Assembly (NCBI GenBank): GCA_030248065.1
Contig: JASAMV010009140.1
Span: forward strand, 17,763 to 81,762
Source: Rhynchonema sp. JSB1_4
Taxonomy: Eukaryota; Nematoda; Chromadorea; Monhysterida; Xyalidae
DNA: 64,000 nt
Direction of reading: 5' to 3'
Shown here: positions 1-24,365 of the stretch, piece by piece
Layout: the number at the start of each line of letters is the position of its first letter
Numbering within the stretch: position 1 is the first letter of the stretch
Program-made: the position numbers and the translations under genes
The notes under the pieces: generated by a model
Told to the model about the DNA's origin: nothing
Seen by the model: the letters and a program-made list of their open reading frames with translations, nothing else
The model's database searches: none

Positions 1-430
1 TCAAACGTTGAATCGAGTCGCGGCGCCCTGCCGAACGTCATCATAAACATTCGTAGTAACTGATGTGAATCAATGTTTGTGGATAAGAGATTAAACTGGT
101 CTCATTCAGTGAACTGCGCTTGTATTCTGCCGACGATCACGGTGTCATAGCAGTTGTATAATATTGGCCAGCAATAGACTATTTTGAAATAATTGATCCA
201 GATTGAGAAAACGCATCTCTGCGCAACACGTGGCAGACAAACTCATGCGAAACAGTGATGTTTCGAAGATGTCACAAAATAGACCAAGGGGCCCGCCCGC
301 CAATGCTGGTGACTGTGGCGTTGCAAAACAACCAAACACATTTTGAAACTGCCTCACATAAAAAAACGAATCTAAATCTTCAGTTCTCGACAATCGCAAC
401 CAACTAAACCACGCTTGGTGGAGTGCGAAC
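1..430. other. Left edge, presumed furry intron
   Basis: After the exon ending at 431 (donor gttcgc on the minus strand) I see no sequence matching the next conserved Furry segment. Open frames here are short and carry no recognisable motif. A TGATGTTTC word, related to the recurrent 10-mer found elsewhere, lies near 257. I read this as intron. Confidence 0.5.
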
Positions 431-13805
<13,375 letters not shown>

Positions 13806-14580
13806 CGATTAATCCAACGACATTAGTTCAGCTAACGCAGCACGTTTCACATTTTGCGCACCTGTGGTGTTAATTAACGGAGGTCTGGAAAGCGCAATTT
13901 GATCATTTCATGCTTTTTTGTGTTATCAACCAACTTCACTGGTGTAGCTGGGGGGAGGGCCCCCGAGGTACAGTAGGTAGCTAGATTGTAGATTGACACC
14001 AGTGCTGTGGCTGGGGGAGGGGTCCCCCCAATGGTACCCTACCCGCCCCGGTACACTACCCCCTCCCCGCACCGCTCCAGTAGCCTACCCCCTACCCGCC
14101 CCGCTCTGGTACCCTACCCGCCACGATTTTTGACCTCAAAATGCTCATTTTATCGGTCAAAAATGCCCGAATTTCGACCGAAACCCCTTAAAAGTACAAA
14201 AAATCGAGCGCGATTCATGCACTTTATAGCATATAAAAATAGGCACCCAAAAACTTGTATTGTACCGCAGAGTAGTACTTGGTCAGGGTGTTGACGATAG
14301 ATAGATGACCCAAGTCCGAAATCTGGGGGTCGACCCAAACTTGTTGACGATAGTTAGATGGTGGGGGGTCGCCAAAAATCAAGGTATAGTACAGTGCATT
14401 AAGTAGGTAATAATGTGTAAATATTAATGAAAATGTACTTAGATGTACTAAACTCGCGCGTAGCGTGCGATTTTTTTTGCCTATTTGGGGCCTCTGGTAG
14501 GGAGATACACTAATATCCCCGCCGGGCCAGGAACTACACTGTGAGAGCTTGATGAAGGCAGCAATGAAATAGAAAAAACA
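13806..14580. other. Furry upstream region
   Basis: This is the region directly upstream of the presumed furry start. I see no conserved coding sequence. From about 13940 it is taken over by C-run repeats (TACCCTACCCGCCCCG-like units) and by GACGATAGATAGAT copies at 14295 and 14343. Any furry promoter or 5' UTR exon would have to lie here or within the repeats; none could be recognised by eye. Confidence 0.4.
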
Positions 14581-16760
14581 GAGAAGTACCATAAAAACCT
14601 AAATACAGCCCCCCGGAATAGAGCCCCCCAAAAGGGGTCAGTGAATTAATAGAGCCCCCCTAAGTACCGTATTGTCGGAAATAGAACCCGGGGGGTCTAT
14701 TTTTTCCCTGTGGTCATTTTGGGGGGTTCAATTTATGGGGGGGTCCATTATTGGGGGCATAGTAGTGGCTGGGGGGTTGGGGGGTTGCCCCCCCTCTCAG
14801 AACTTACCTACCACAAAACCCGAGGGGGGTTGGATCATACCTCTCACAAGCAATTTTATACCTTTTTAAGGCAAAAATCGGTGTTTTTCGACCTTATTTC
14901 CCCAAAAATCGCAAACCCACCCCTAATACCTGTTTTTAGGCGATTTTCGGCGAAAATTTGGAAAAAGTACTATTTTTACCTCATTTTTGGCCAAAATTGT
15001 ATCACAAAAACGGTGTTTTTTCGCCTTTTTGGGTGACCAAAATCATACCTCATCATATCATATCATAAATCACGCATCCGGTCCCAACCCCGCATCATAC
15101 TTACCTCCCACCAGTTTAGTTCCAGTTGAGCAATGTTGGGGGGGAGCACCCAAATTTGGAGAAAAGTCACTTTTTGAGGTCGAAAATTTGGCTCGTTTTT
15201 GCCCCTTTTAGGAAAAAATCTCAATAAAAAGGGTATTTTGGCGATTTTTGACAACATTGACCTGAAGATCACTCATTTTATGCCTAAAAATGCCTAACAA
15301 TTATTGATGAAAATGTACTTAGATCTATTATGTATACTTGCGGGCCGGAAAAAAACCGTTTTTTTTCGAAAAAAAACGGAAAAAAACCGTTTTTTTCCCG
15401 AGGCCCGGAAAAATACGTTTTTATTTTTCCGGAAATTTTTCCAAGTGGCAACTTTTTGGAAAAAAACGGTTTTTTTTTCAAAAATTTCCGAGATATTTTC
15501 CAAGGTTGCGAGAGGATGTTGTCAAAACCAATGTAAATAGGTACAAAACAGTTTAAAATGAGCACTTTTTAATCTCCACGTGCATTTTTAGCCTGTTTCA
15601 GGCCATTTCCCGCAGAAATTTTCTCCAAATAGGCGTTTTTGGACCATGGGTATCCTTAAAAAATACTGGAAAAATATTTGGAAAAAAACGGTTTTTTTCC
15701 AAAAATATATTTTGCGGGAAAATACGCAAGTATACTTAGATGTACTAAATCCGGGCGTAGCGCGCGATTTTTTGCCTATTTGGGGTGAAAAATACCGATT
15801 TTGAGCCATTTTGAGTCAAAAATGTCAATTTTGGGTTCGAAATGTGTTGACGATAGATAGATTGTTCCCAAAATTTGTTGACGATAGATAGATTAGCCCA
15901 TAAGTGTTGACGATAGATAGATGAAATCAAAAAGTGTTGACGATAGATGGATGAATTTGGAGGGGACCCCCCAAGTACTACCCTGCGTGTAGTACTTGGT
16001 CAGGCTGTTGACGATAGATAGATTGGGACCCGAAACATAGTAGTGGCTGGGGGGGGGTTACCCCCCTCTCAGTACTTACCTACCACAAAACCCGAGGGGG
16101 GTTGGGGGGGATTGAGTACTTACCTCTCACAACTCCAAATCATACCTCTCACAAGCAATTTTATACCTTTTTAAGGCAAAAATCGGTGTTTTTCGACCTT
16201 ATTTTTCCCAAAAATCGCGCGCTTAAGCCCACCCATAATACCTATTTTTAGGCGATTTTCGGCGAAAATTTGAAAAAAGTACTATTTTACCTCATTTTTT
16301 GGCCAAAATTGTATCACAAAAACGGTGTTTTTTCGCGTTTTTGGGTGACCAAAATCATACCTCTCACGCTTCCGGTCCCAACCCCGCATCATACTTACCT
16401 CCAACACATGGGCCTGCCACTACGCTGACCCGAAATGTGTTGACGATAGATAGATGACCCAAGTCCGAAATCTGGGGGGGTCGACCCGTCGACCAAACTT
16501 GTTGACGATAGATAGATGGTGGGGGGTCGCCAAAAATCAAGGTATAGTACAGTGTGCTAAGTCGTAATAATGTGTAAATATTAATGAAAATGTACTTAGA
16601 TGTACTAAATCCGCGCATAGCGCGCGATTTTTTGCCTATTTGGAACAAAAAATACCAATTTTGAGCCATTTTGAGTCAAAAATGTCAACTTTGGGTTCAA
16701 AATGTGTTGACGATAGATAGATTGTTCCCAGAATTTGTTGACGATAGATAGATTTGCCCA
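14290..16760. repeat. Dispersed TGTTGACGATAGATAGAT repeat cluster
   Basis: The word GTTGACGATAGATAGAT recurs near 14295, 14343 (one mismatch), 15846, 15880, 15905, 15937 (one mismatch), 16009, 16439, 16501, 16705 and 16738. Related copies lie inside furry at 8396 and 8550. Two larger blocks (about 14290-14460 and 16435-16620) are near-duplicates, sharing the segment from ACGATAGATAGATGACCCAA through TACTTAGATGTACTAAA. Between them, 15345-15715 holds palindromic AAAAAACCGTTTTTT tracts. Confidence 0.75.
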
Positions 16761-18870
16761 CTGTAGTGGCTGGGGGGATGGGGGGATTCCCCCCCCTAAG
16801 GGGTATCTATCTCGATTCTCGAGTCAACCCTTAGGGGGGATGGGGGCGGGGGGGAGGGGTATCTATCTCGAGCCAACCCCTAACGGTCTCGAGTACCGTA
16901 AAACCTAAAATACAAGGGGGCTGTATTTTTTCACTGACCCCTTTTAGGGGGGCTGTATTTTGGGGGGGGGGCTCTATTTTTGGGGGGCTGTATTTTTTCG
17001 CTGCCCAAAAGCTCAAAAAATGTTCCAAAAAATACCGTAAAAACCTAAATAGAGCCCCCCTCGGAATATCGATCGAAAATAACACCGGATTTGGAACGCT
17101 CTCGCTGAGAAACGAAAATAATTTTTTGAAAATGGGGTCAGTGAATTAATAGAGCCCCCCTTGTATTTAGGTTTTTACGGTACCCCTAAAATGGAGTTCG
17201 GTCAGGGTGTTACTGGTCATTATTGAGTGTTTTTAGGTGCAGATCTTCCATAAAAGGCTTTACGTCATCATATACTCAACCACAAACGTAGTACACAAGG
17301 CGTCTTATACAAGAACTTGACTTTACGACTCCCAAGCGGGGAATTCCAAGTTGGGGGGGCTGTATTTCTGGGGGGGCTCTATTTTTTCACTGACCCCTTT
17401 TAGGGGGGCTGTATTTTTGGGGGGCTCTATTTTTTGGGGGGGGCTCTATTTTAGGGAATACGGTAAGTAGATTTATGCTTTTCAAAGGCAAAAATAGGTG
17501 TTTTTCGACCTCGGAAACCCTAAAAATCGAGCGCTAAACACCCAAAAATGGTTATTTTAGGCTAATTTTCGGCAAAAATGTCAAAAAGTACCCATTTTTT
17601 AAGCCAATTTTGCAGTAAAATTGCATGCAAAAAACGGCCTTTTTTCGCCTTTTAACGGACCATAGGGGTATCTTGGGTAGCCTCTGGGGGTATCTCGAGT
17701 AACTCCGAAACCTTCCCCCCCCCAAGGGTATCTTGGGTCGATTGGCCTGCCGCTGCCACCACTGGATTTGCCCATAAGTTCCCATAAATTTTTCAGGTTC
17801 GGGTCAGTGAATTAATGGAGGCCCCCCGAAAGAGAGCCCCCGTAATAGAGCCCCCCAAAATAGGGTCAGTGAATTAATAGAGCTCCCTTCTATTTAGGTT
17901 TTTACGGTAAGTGAAGTGAAGTGAAGGCAAAAAAGCGAGCAGCAAGACCAAATTTACCATAAAAACCTAAATACAAGGGGGGCTCTATTAATTCACTGAC
18001 AGAGGTCGCAATCGGGCCGGGTTTGGCCGGCCCGGCCCGGCCCGAATTTTTTGGCTCAGATTTTAACCCAAGTTTTGTCATAATTTTTGCGATTTTTTTG
18101 AACCTATTTTTTGGTTGAAAACAACGGTGTTGCAGGGGGTGGGGGCACCCCCTAGGTACAGTAGGTAGGTAGGTTGACGCTCCATCCTGGTACACTAGGT
18201 AGGTCGCCGCAGGCGGCTAGTACAGTAAGTTGCGATTTTTGGCTCAAAATGGTATATAAAATCGGTACTTTTCACTCCAAATAGGCGATAAATCGCCGCG
18301 CTACGGGCGAAATTAGCGTTTTAGAGCACATTTTCTTCAAAATTTCGACCGAAAAAATTTTGTTCCCCTTTAGCCCGGCCGGTACAGTAGGTAGGTTGCC
18401 GTCCCACATTTTTGGTGGTACTGTAGGTTGCCGCCCCGCCTGGGTAGCTACACCACTGGTTGAAAATACATTGTTTTCCATGAAATGGTCGTCAGACAGA
18501 GACAATACTGATCACTTGCTTGCCGAATCCGTCAGAAATTTTAGTATTTTTGACAAAAAAATCCCTACTTTTTCAGTAAAATAAGTCACTTCAGAAGCTT
18601 CGGGCCGGGGTGCCCGGCCCGGCACGGCCCGACCCTCCAAATCTCCGGCCCGGCCCGGCCCGGCCCGAGCCAAAAGCCCAAAATCGCGGCCCGGCCCGGC
18701 CCGGCCCGAGGTCGGGCCGGCCCGATTGCGACCTCTGTTCACTGACCCCATTTTCAAAAAATTATTTTCGTTTCTCAGCGAGAGCGTTCCAAACCCGGTG
18801 TTATTTTCGATCGATATTCCGAGGGGGGCTCTATTCCGGGGGGCTCTATCTATTTAGGTTTTTACGGTAA
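14590..18870. repeat. Nested elements with TACCGTAAAAACCTAAATA ends and CCCCCC/GGGGGG bodies
   Basis: TACCGTAAAAACCTAAATA or its complement marks element ends at about 14588, 16895, 17035, 17160, 17900, 17953 and 18855. Bodies are made of AGAGCCCCCC and GGGGGGCTCTATT units with the linker GGGTCAGTGAATTAATAGAG. One copy (17953-18870) is interrupted by a GC-rich foldback (17998-18738). This is a nest of non-coding repeats; no transposase ORF is visible. Confidence 0.7.
17998..18738. repeat. GGCCCGGCCCGG foldback nested in another repeat
   Basis: The ends AGAGGTCGCAATCGGGCC and GGCCCGATTGCGACCTCT are perfect inverted repeats. Inside each end is a run of CGGCCCGGCCCGG. It sits within TTCACTGAC...TTCACTGACCCC of the surrounding repeat, as if inserted there. 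The centre has AT-rich filler and C/G-run tracts. No coding potential. Confidence 0.7.
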
Positions 18871-18884
18871 AAAATTGCCTTTCT

Positions 18885-18975
18885 CTTTCTTTCATTTCTG
18901 AAATACAGTACGTGGAACCGGAACATTATTGGATCCGTACAAGTCACCTTCAAAATAAGTCGTCTCATGAGTTCG
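18885..18975. repeat. Two-copy repeat 'ACGTGGAACCGGAACATT', copy 1
   Basis: The segment TTCTTTCATTTCTGAAATAC, then ACGTGGAACCGGAACATTAT and TGGATCCGT...GTCGTCTCATGA, is repeated at 47893-47982 with a few differences. The two copies lie 29 kb apart. Probably a fragment of a mobile element. Confidence 0.65.
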
Positions 18976-19094
18976 TGGCTTTATACAATACAGTCGTGCT
19001 GTTATGTGCACTTGTTGACAAATATGACATTTATTATTTTTGCCATGTTTGTCATACATTCAACAAGTGTCCACATACGGAATGAGACGATCGA

Positions 19095-19670
19095 CCAGTT
19101 GAAGTGGTTTGGGGTGGGGGTGGGCACTCCCGTAATATACGGGACCTGACCAAAATAGACCAAATGGGCTCTGAAGGGACATAAAACGTTTGCTGTGGTT
19201 TCCATGGATGCTGAAAACGACGGAAAGTAATTTTACATCATTAGATCTGCAAGCCTTGTGCCATTTTGTCCCAAATCATTGCCAAAATATCGGTTGGCGG
19301 TGGTGCTTAGACGGGTTCGAATCCCACCGTGCATAACCACCTCGAAGTCTAAAGCTGAACTTTTATTGGATTTTACGCTTTGTATGGACAGGTCTTCCTG
19401 GCTGGTGCCTAAGCCTTAGCCTAGTGCTGAACATAAAATGAGGTACAAACAGCTGGACAAGAGCTCCAAGCAGCGTGTTAGGCTTATTCAGGTTCAATCG
19501 GGTTTTCAGGTGTTAGGCTTAGCTGCGAAGTCAAAGTGGTTTCTATGATCGTTTTCAGCGCCTCTAAAAACCCCAAGAGAAGTTTGATTACATTTCAATG
19601 CCGATTTAGAAGTTTTCTGGCTAGGTCCCGTATATATTCCGGGAGTGCCTTGGGGTGGAGGTGGAGATGG
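19095..19670. repeat. Foldback with CCCGTAATATACGGGACCTG arms
   Basis: The left arm GGGCACTCCCGTAATATACG is matched in inverted orientation, with mismatches, by GTCCCGTATATATTCCGGGA on the right, each flanked by a GGGGTGG-type purine run. The interior contains a B-box-like GGGTTCGAATCCCACCG near 19313, which may be a tRNA-derived (SINE-like) remnant. A degenerate CCTAAGCCTTAGCC tract lies near 19410. Confidence 0.5.
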
Positions 19671-19784
19671 ATATGGGTAGTTGAACTTGAGTTGTGTTAT
19701 TGTTAACAAATTGAGGAGTTCAGTTCAGCAGTAATTAATTGTCCAGCCAGCCAGTGCCTTCCCAACTCTTTTAGGGCTCCACCA

Positions 19785-20067
19785 GATGGACCCGAAACCC
19801 GAAATATAAATTTTTCAGTGTCCATGACTCGGGTTTCGGGTTTTGAAAAAAAGCCCGAAACCCGAAACAAAATGCACGATAATCGAAAAATGTTTCGGTT
19901 TTGTCACTTGTAGCTGAAGTTAATAATGTATGTATATTTATACTGTCAGTCGAAACATTTTCGATTATCATACTTCGTGTTTCGGGTTTTGGGTTTTTTT
20001 CAAAATCCGAAACCCGAAACATGGACATAGAAAAACTGTATTTCGGGTTTCGGGTCTATCTGGCTGA
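19785..20067. repeat. Foldback with CCAGATGGACCCGAAACCCG ends
   Basis: The left end CCAGATGGACCCGAAACCCG is inverted at the right end as TTTCGGGTTTCGGGTCTATC then TGG. Inner arms of TTTCGGGTTT/AAACCCGAAA surround a unique centre. A simple hairpin-forming MITE-like element; no ORF of interest. Confidence 0.7.
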
Positions 20068-20249
20068 GCCCCAAATGGTGTGGTTTTGGGTCCAGCCAAA
20101 GGACAGCCGGCCCTGCGTCTCCGCTCAACGTCTGAGCTAGTTTTGTCCAAAACTTTAGATTTTCGAAGTCTGGGCCGTGGTTCAAATGCCCTGAATTTTC
20201 AGTTAATTTCAGTTCAGTTCATTTCCGCCCACTGGAGCGGCTTTCAATT

Positions 20250-20405
20250 TTTTCGTGAAACATCACGGCTCAGAAAGGCGGAACACCGTCGTCAGGCAAA
20301 AGTGATGCCGTTGGACGCTCTCAGCGGCTTCTGCTTTGGCGACGGTGTTCCGCCTTTCCAGTCTGAGAGGATGTTCCGCCTTTCTTGGACAGTAATGTTT
20401 CACAA
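20250..20405. repeat. Short foldback 'AGAAAGGCGGAACACCGTCG'
   Basis: GAAAGGCGGAACACCGTCGT near 20273 is inverted as GACGGTGTTCCGCCTTTC near 20341, with further partial copies (ATGTTCCGCCTTTCTTGG). The outer ends carry TGAAACATCA (20255) and a TGTTTCA word (about 20396). Non-coding. Confidence 0.6.
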
Positions 20406-20414
20406 ATGTTTCAT

Positions 20415-20575
20415 GATTTTTGGATTTTTTTCTCAGCAAAACTGATGTTTTGAACCGCAAGTGTCGGGTGTTGGGTCCCAAAAAACCCGACACCCGACAT
20501 CTGGAGGCACCCGCACCCGACACCTACACTTTTTTGGCACCCGACACCCGACAAGCCGACATCTCTCTAACCCTA
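20415..20575. repeat. AGGGTTAGAGAG / GTCGGGTGTCGG element, copy 2
   Basis: It ends CGACATCTCTCTAACCCTAG, the inverse of the start of the 11.8-kb copy. It shares AAAACTGATGTTTTGAACCG and CCGACACCCGACA arms. It abuts the duplicated BTB-exon fragment at 20660, so the element may mark the edge of that duplication. Confidence 0.7.
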
Positions 20576-20659
20576 GCGCAGAATAGGCATATGTTGTCAT
20601 TCACGAGCACGTTCGACACTCTCGCCTACCCGTTCGTTATTGTCATACCCGTCACTCTC

Positions 20660-21090
20660 GCCTACCCGACAGATGCGACACTCAACACAGCGAGGTGTGT
20701 CGTGCGCATATCGACCGATTTCTGTCCCTGATTCCCCTTGACTCGATCAAATGCTCGGCCCCACCCCACATCGTGACCTGTGCTACGAACTGGCCGTGAA
20801 ACGTCACTGGACCGACGTGGTGTTCGCGTTGAGACGAGTTGTCAGTGCACAGAAACAATCGGGAAGTCGATTGAAGAATGCCGGCTATGGTTGTGATGTA
20901 TCGGCTCAGGTCGGGAATTTTAGTTTTAATTTTATTCAGACAATTTAGACTATAGGGAAAAGTCATGCGAACCGTGTAGATGTTTGGTGTGAGTGAACCA
21001 ACATTTTCAGATCAGGCTCCAGTTGTATAGAAGCTTTTTTCGTTACTTCAAGCACGATGTTACCCCAGCCATTGTCAGAATGAGCATTAA
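20660..21090 (+). pseudogene. Frameshifted duplicate of BTB-BACK gene exons
   Basis: About 300 bp from GCGACACTCAACACAGCGA onward is nearly identical to 26450-26760 in the downstream BTB-BACK gene (same protein words DRLLSLIPLD and LCYELAVKRHWTDVVFAL). Here the run GGCCCCACCCCACATCG carries 5 extra bases compared with GGCCCCACATCG in the other copy, which shifts the frame and brings in a stop. A second shared exon follows: ATCAGGCTCCAGTTG at about 21006 resembles ATTAGGCTTCAGTTG at about 26793. I read it as a partial, dead duplicate. Confidence 0.65.
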
Positions 21091-21679
21091 ACGCAAATCG
21101 CATGGCATCAGTCCCTCGTCATGGTTTTTTTGCCAAGTTTTGGTCGGAGGCATCCTTGGGATTTTGTTGCAAACTATTGGCGCTGCTGGCCACGTTCTCA
21201 ATATGCAACGCGCACGTTCGACTCAAATACAAATTGCGCACAATAAAGATTGCATGTTTGTGCTGTTACCATGGTTGAATTGAATAATAACCGGGCAATA
21301 TCATCCATCAAATATGTATCCACATCTACAGTATATGTGTATCATCCATTCATCTCTACATTGTTATCAAACGAACACTGCTTTTTAGACGTCAACGCAT
21401 TTCATCGACGCTGGCAACTCCGAATGAGCGAGAGGAATATATTATAATAAATACGAATTTATGCTGCGCTGACGTCGAGCGCCGACGAGGTCCGTTGACC
21501 ACGTTAATATTAGCCGCTCTTCGGTAGCTTTGTGTCGGTCTGAATGTATTTCAAAAACAAAGACTTGTTGCGGTTATGTTTGTCCAAGTCCCAGTTGCCT
21601 CCAGTTTCCAACTAACGAAGCGCACGCTGCACAGACAAGACATTTTTCCACAAACATTTCATCAAATAAACACACCATT

Positions 21680-22396
21680 ATGGCTGTACTCAATCTGCGC
21701 GTGTTTGTGTCTGCGATAAGCTTCGTGACTCTGGCAAATGCTTGCTTTCCCTTACCGTTCTTCAAAACTGGGTATGGAATTGGACGCCAGAAAGTGTCTC
21801 CTCAGGACATGTCCTTGCAACCATTCAATTATCCATCCCCAACTGAACAGATGTACCAACCTGGTACAACACTCCCGCTGAACTTGACGGACACAGCGTT
21901 GGCCGGTTGTTCTGACATCTGGTTCGCAGATGTTTCATTCATTCGTTGTTGTCAAGGAATTATGACTAAAGCAGTGAGACAAAGTAATTTTTAAAAAGGG
22001 AGTCATGCTATGTGCTCGTCTCAGGTTCATGGCAAACGTCAGCAATCCAGCCGGCAACACCATGTTCGAGAGGGGCGGCGTCGGCAGTGGGTACTGGTGC
22101 AGTGGGGGCAACACGCTCGTGCAACACTTCGACGGCTCACAGGTCATTGATGCTGCTGGTGCGTGCAAATTTCTCGTTCGTGCGAACATGAACTGCTTTT
22201 TCATTCAACAGCTCAGTTCCTTTCACATACAGGCACTCACAATTACACCGGCACAGTCCCACTGATTTGTGACCAAGCAGCTGGGTGGCAGATCACGATG
22301 CAACTGCCACACAGCCCGATCCCAGGCATGGCACCGGTAGAGTCCGTCGAATGCAACACAATGTCGCGACATTATGGGCCGTGTACAGCACAGTAG
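21680..22396 (+). CDS. Secreted six-cysteine protein, 179 aa, unknown function
   Basis: Three exons join in perfect phase: 21680-21921, 22025-22158 and 22233-22396. The product begins with a signal peptide (MAVLNLRVFVSAISFVTLANA) and is otherwise soluble. The mature part has six cysteines, N-glycosylation-type sequons (NLT, NVS, NYT), and the words GCSDIWFMANVSNPAG, GYWCSGG and PLICDQAAGW. The cysteine spacing, with LxCxxxxGW and a late VECN, is loosely like the C6 domain of nematode secreted proteins, but I would not assign the family. An upstream ATG context is open, and the first intron carries ATGTTTCATTC right after the donor. Real gene: likely. Function: unknown, probably extracellular. 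Confidence 0.75.
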
Positions 22397-24365
22397 AAAG
22401 AAATCAAACATTTTGGCCCGGAGCACTGGCATACCTATATGATAGCTACATATAACTATAAAAATGACTTGGGAAGTGCATTCAAAGGAATTTGAAACGG
22501 TGTCGTAGAATTTTTGCATTTTTGTTGTTGCATTTTTGCTTTAAATCGACATTATATCCGGGTGTCATTCGTGTGATGTGCTCAAAGCGTGCCTGATCAA
22601 GCTCTGTAGCGTCATGACATTATTTTCCCGATCCATTATAAACTATGCATATTCGATAACAAAGCTTCGGCCACGAAATAACACACTTGTTCCTCGGTAG
22701 CCAGCTTGGTGTGGAGTCCGAAAATTTCGTCGATCAGAGCGTTCCCCAACCAGAGGCAAGCCAGCAGCGATCACAAGAATCTGGTGTTCGGGTCATTACC
22801 ATTAGTGACGAAACGTTCGCAACCAAAAAAACTTACAACTTGCCCGTTCGTAGTTCTCGCAGCCGCAGCTGAAGCCAGGTATAGTCTTTCCTTATTATGT
22901 TGGTCCAAACACCCACTCAACGTGTGACCCAGTTGCTCCTAGCTAAGGTCGAAATTGTGCGATTCACCTTGAAAGTGCAAAGAAAGAGAAATCAGACGTC
23001 ACACGCCACGTAAAAAGCCGGCGCACGAAACAATGTTTCAGGCTTCTGGTGACGTTGGCGGCGTGCGCGTCACGTGTGATTTCTCTTTCTTTACATTTTC
23101 AAGGGGGAGTCGTGGACTTTCGACCTCAGCTAGTAGTTGGCTTACAACGTTGACACGGCTTTCTTTGACTCGCATAAGAAGGAAACACTACCTAATATAG
23201 GCTGTCCTCGAACGGGAATTTTTTTAAATTTATAAATTTATCACTCGTAAATCAATACAAAAAGGTTTCAAAATCCGCACAAAGCATGAAGATCAAAGTC
23301 CAGTCCCTGTTCCATAGATTTACCTGCTATATATAGTTTTGTTCGAGTTCCCATACTGATCTTGTGTCAATTTGTGGACCTGATGCGATGAATCTTGCGA
23401 AATTTGACAAACATTGCGCATCGGAATAATTAAAGTTCACAGTTTTAGCAGCTGCCGAATAAAGACACACAGTTTGTTAAAACAAATCAGGGATAAGTGA
23501 CAACACAACGTTATCAATAAGTAAGGAACATTTTCATATGAAACATTTTTGATTCCCGCGCTTTCACCCATTTTTACGTACAGTTTGTAACGTTTACAAA
23601 GTGTCTGTAATTTTTACATATAATCTGTAAAAATTACAGATAGTCAGTGTTTTCATTTTTTACCGACAAAATTACCCTCGGTAAAATTATATTACAGACT
23701 CTTCCCGGAGAGTAGGCTGTCCTCGAACGGGATCCCGATCCCGAAATCACGATCCGAAACATGTCAATCCCGACACAATTCCGATCCAGATTAATATTCT
23801 TGATCCCGATTCCGATCGGGCATTCGTATCGGAATTGTGATCCGATCAAAGCTGCTGAAAGTGGAGCTCTCGGGCGCTTCTGGGTGATGCAGAAATAAGC
23901 ATGACAACAGAAACGCGGAAGAAAAGTGGAAACACCATTTGGCGCCATGTTTGCCGCGGATGTTTCGTACTGCCACTGCGGGGTACAAAAATGAAGCATC
24001 ATCAGAGAAGAGCTATTATTAGTATTGTGGCAAATCTCGATCTCGATTCCGATTACCAGGCACGATCCCGATCCGGACTACGGTATATTTCAATCCCCGT
24101 TAAGAAATTCCGATCCCTTTCAGATATACCGATCCCGTTCGAGCACTGCTAATAGGTATTCAGTATATAAGGTCCCGCGACCGATCGCCGTTTTGTTTGA
24201 TGGCGGCGCCAAATTGTTTTCACTTTTCTTCATTTTATTTTTATTCTTTTTTACTGTTTAATTCTTTTTCATTCTACTATATTTCACTTTATTTTCACTT
24301 AATTTCACTTCATATTTTCACTGCTTTCAGCTGAACGCAAGCATCACGTGTATAATTCAATCAGC
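22397..24365. other. Spacer with two foldback families
   Basis: No convincing gene. 22945-23140 is a foldback: TAGCTAAGGTCGAAA, then AAGAAAGAGAAATCA, inverted as TGATTTCTCTTTCTT and TTTCGACCTCAGCTA. 23709-24155 is a second foldback bounded by AGGCTGTCCTCGAACGGGAT and ATCCCGTTCGAGCACTGCTA, with a truncated end copy near 23200. 24220-24320 is T-rich. A short open stretch at 22687-22872 has no family signature. Confidence 0.6.

Noticed and set aside
14290..16760. CRISPR-like array from repeated GACGATAGATAGAT units
   Set aside because: Unit spacing is irregular, spacers are repetitive and the genome is animal; this is dispersed repeat DNA.
19290..19345. tRNA gene from GGGTTCGAATCCCACCG
   Set aside because: There is no matching A box or foldable acceptor stem; at most a tRNA-derived remnant inside a foldback.
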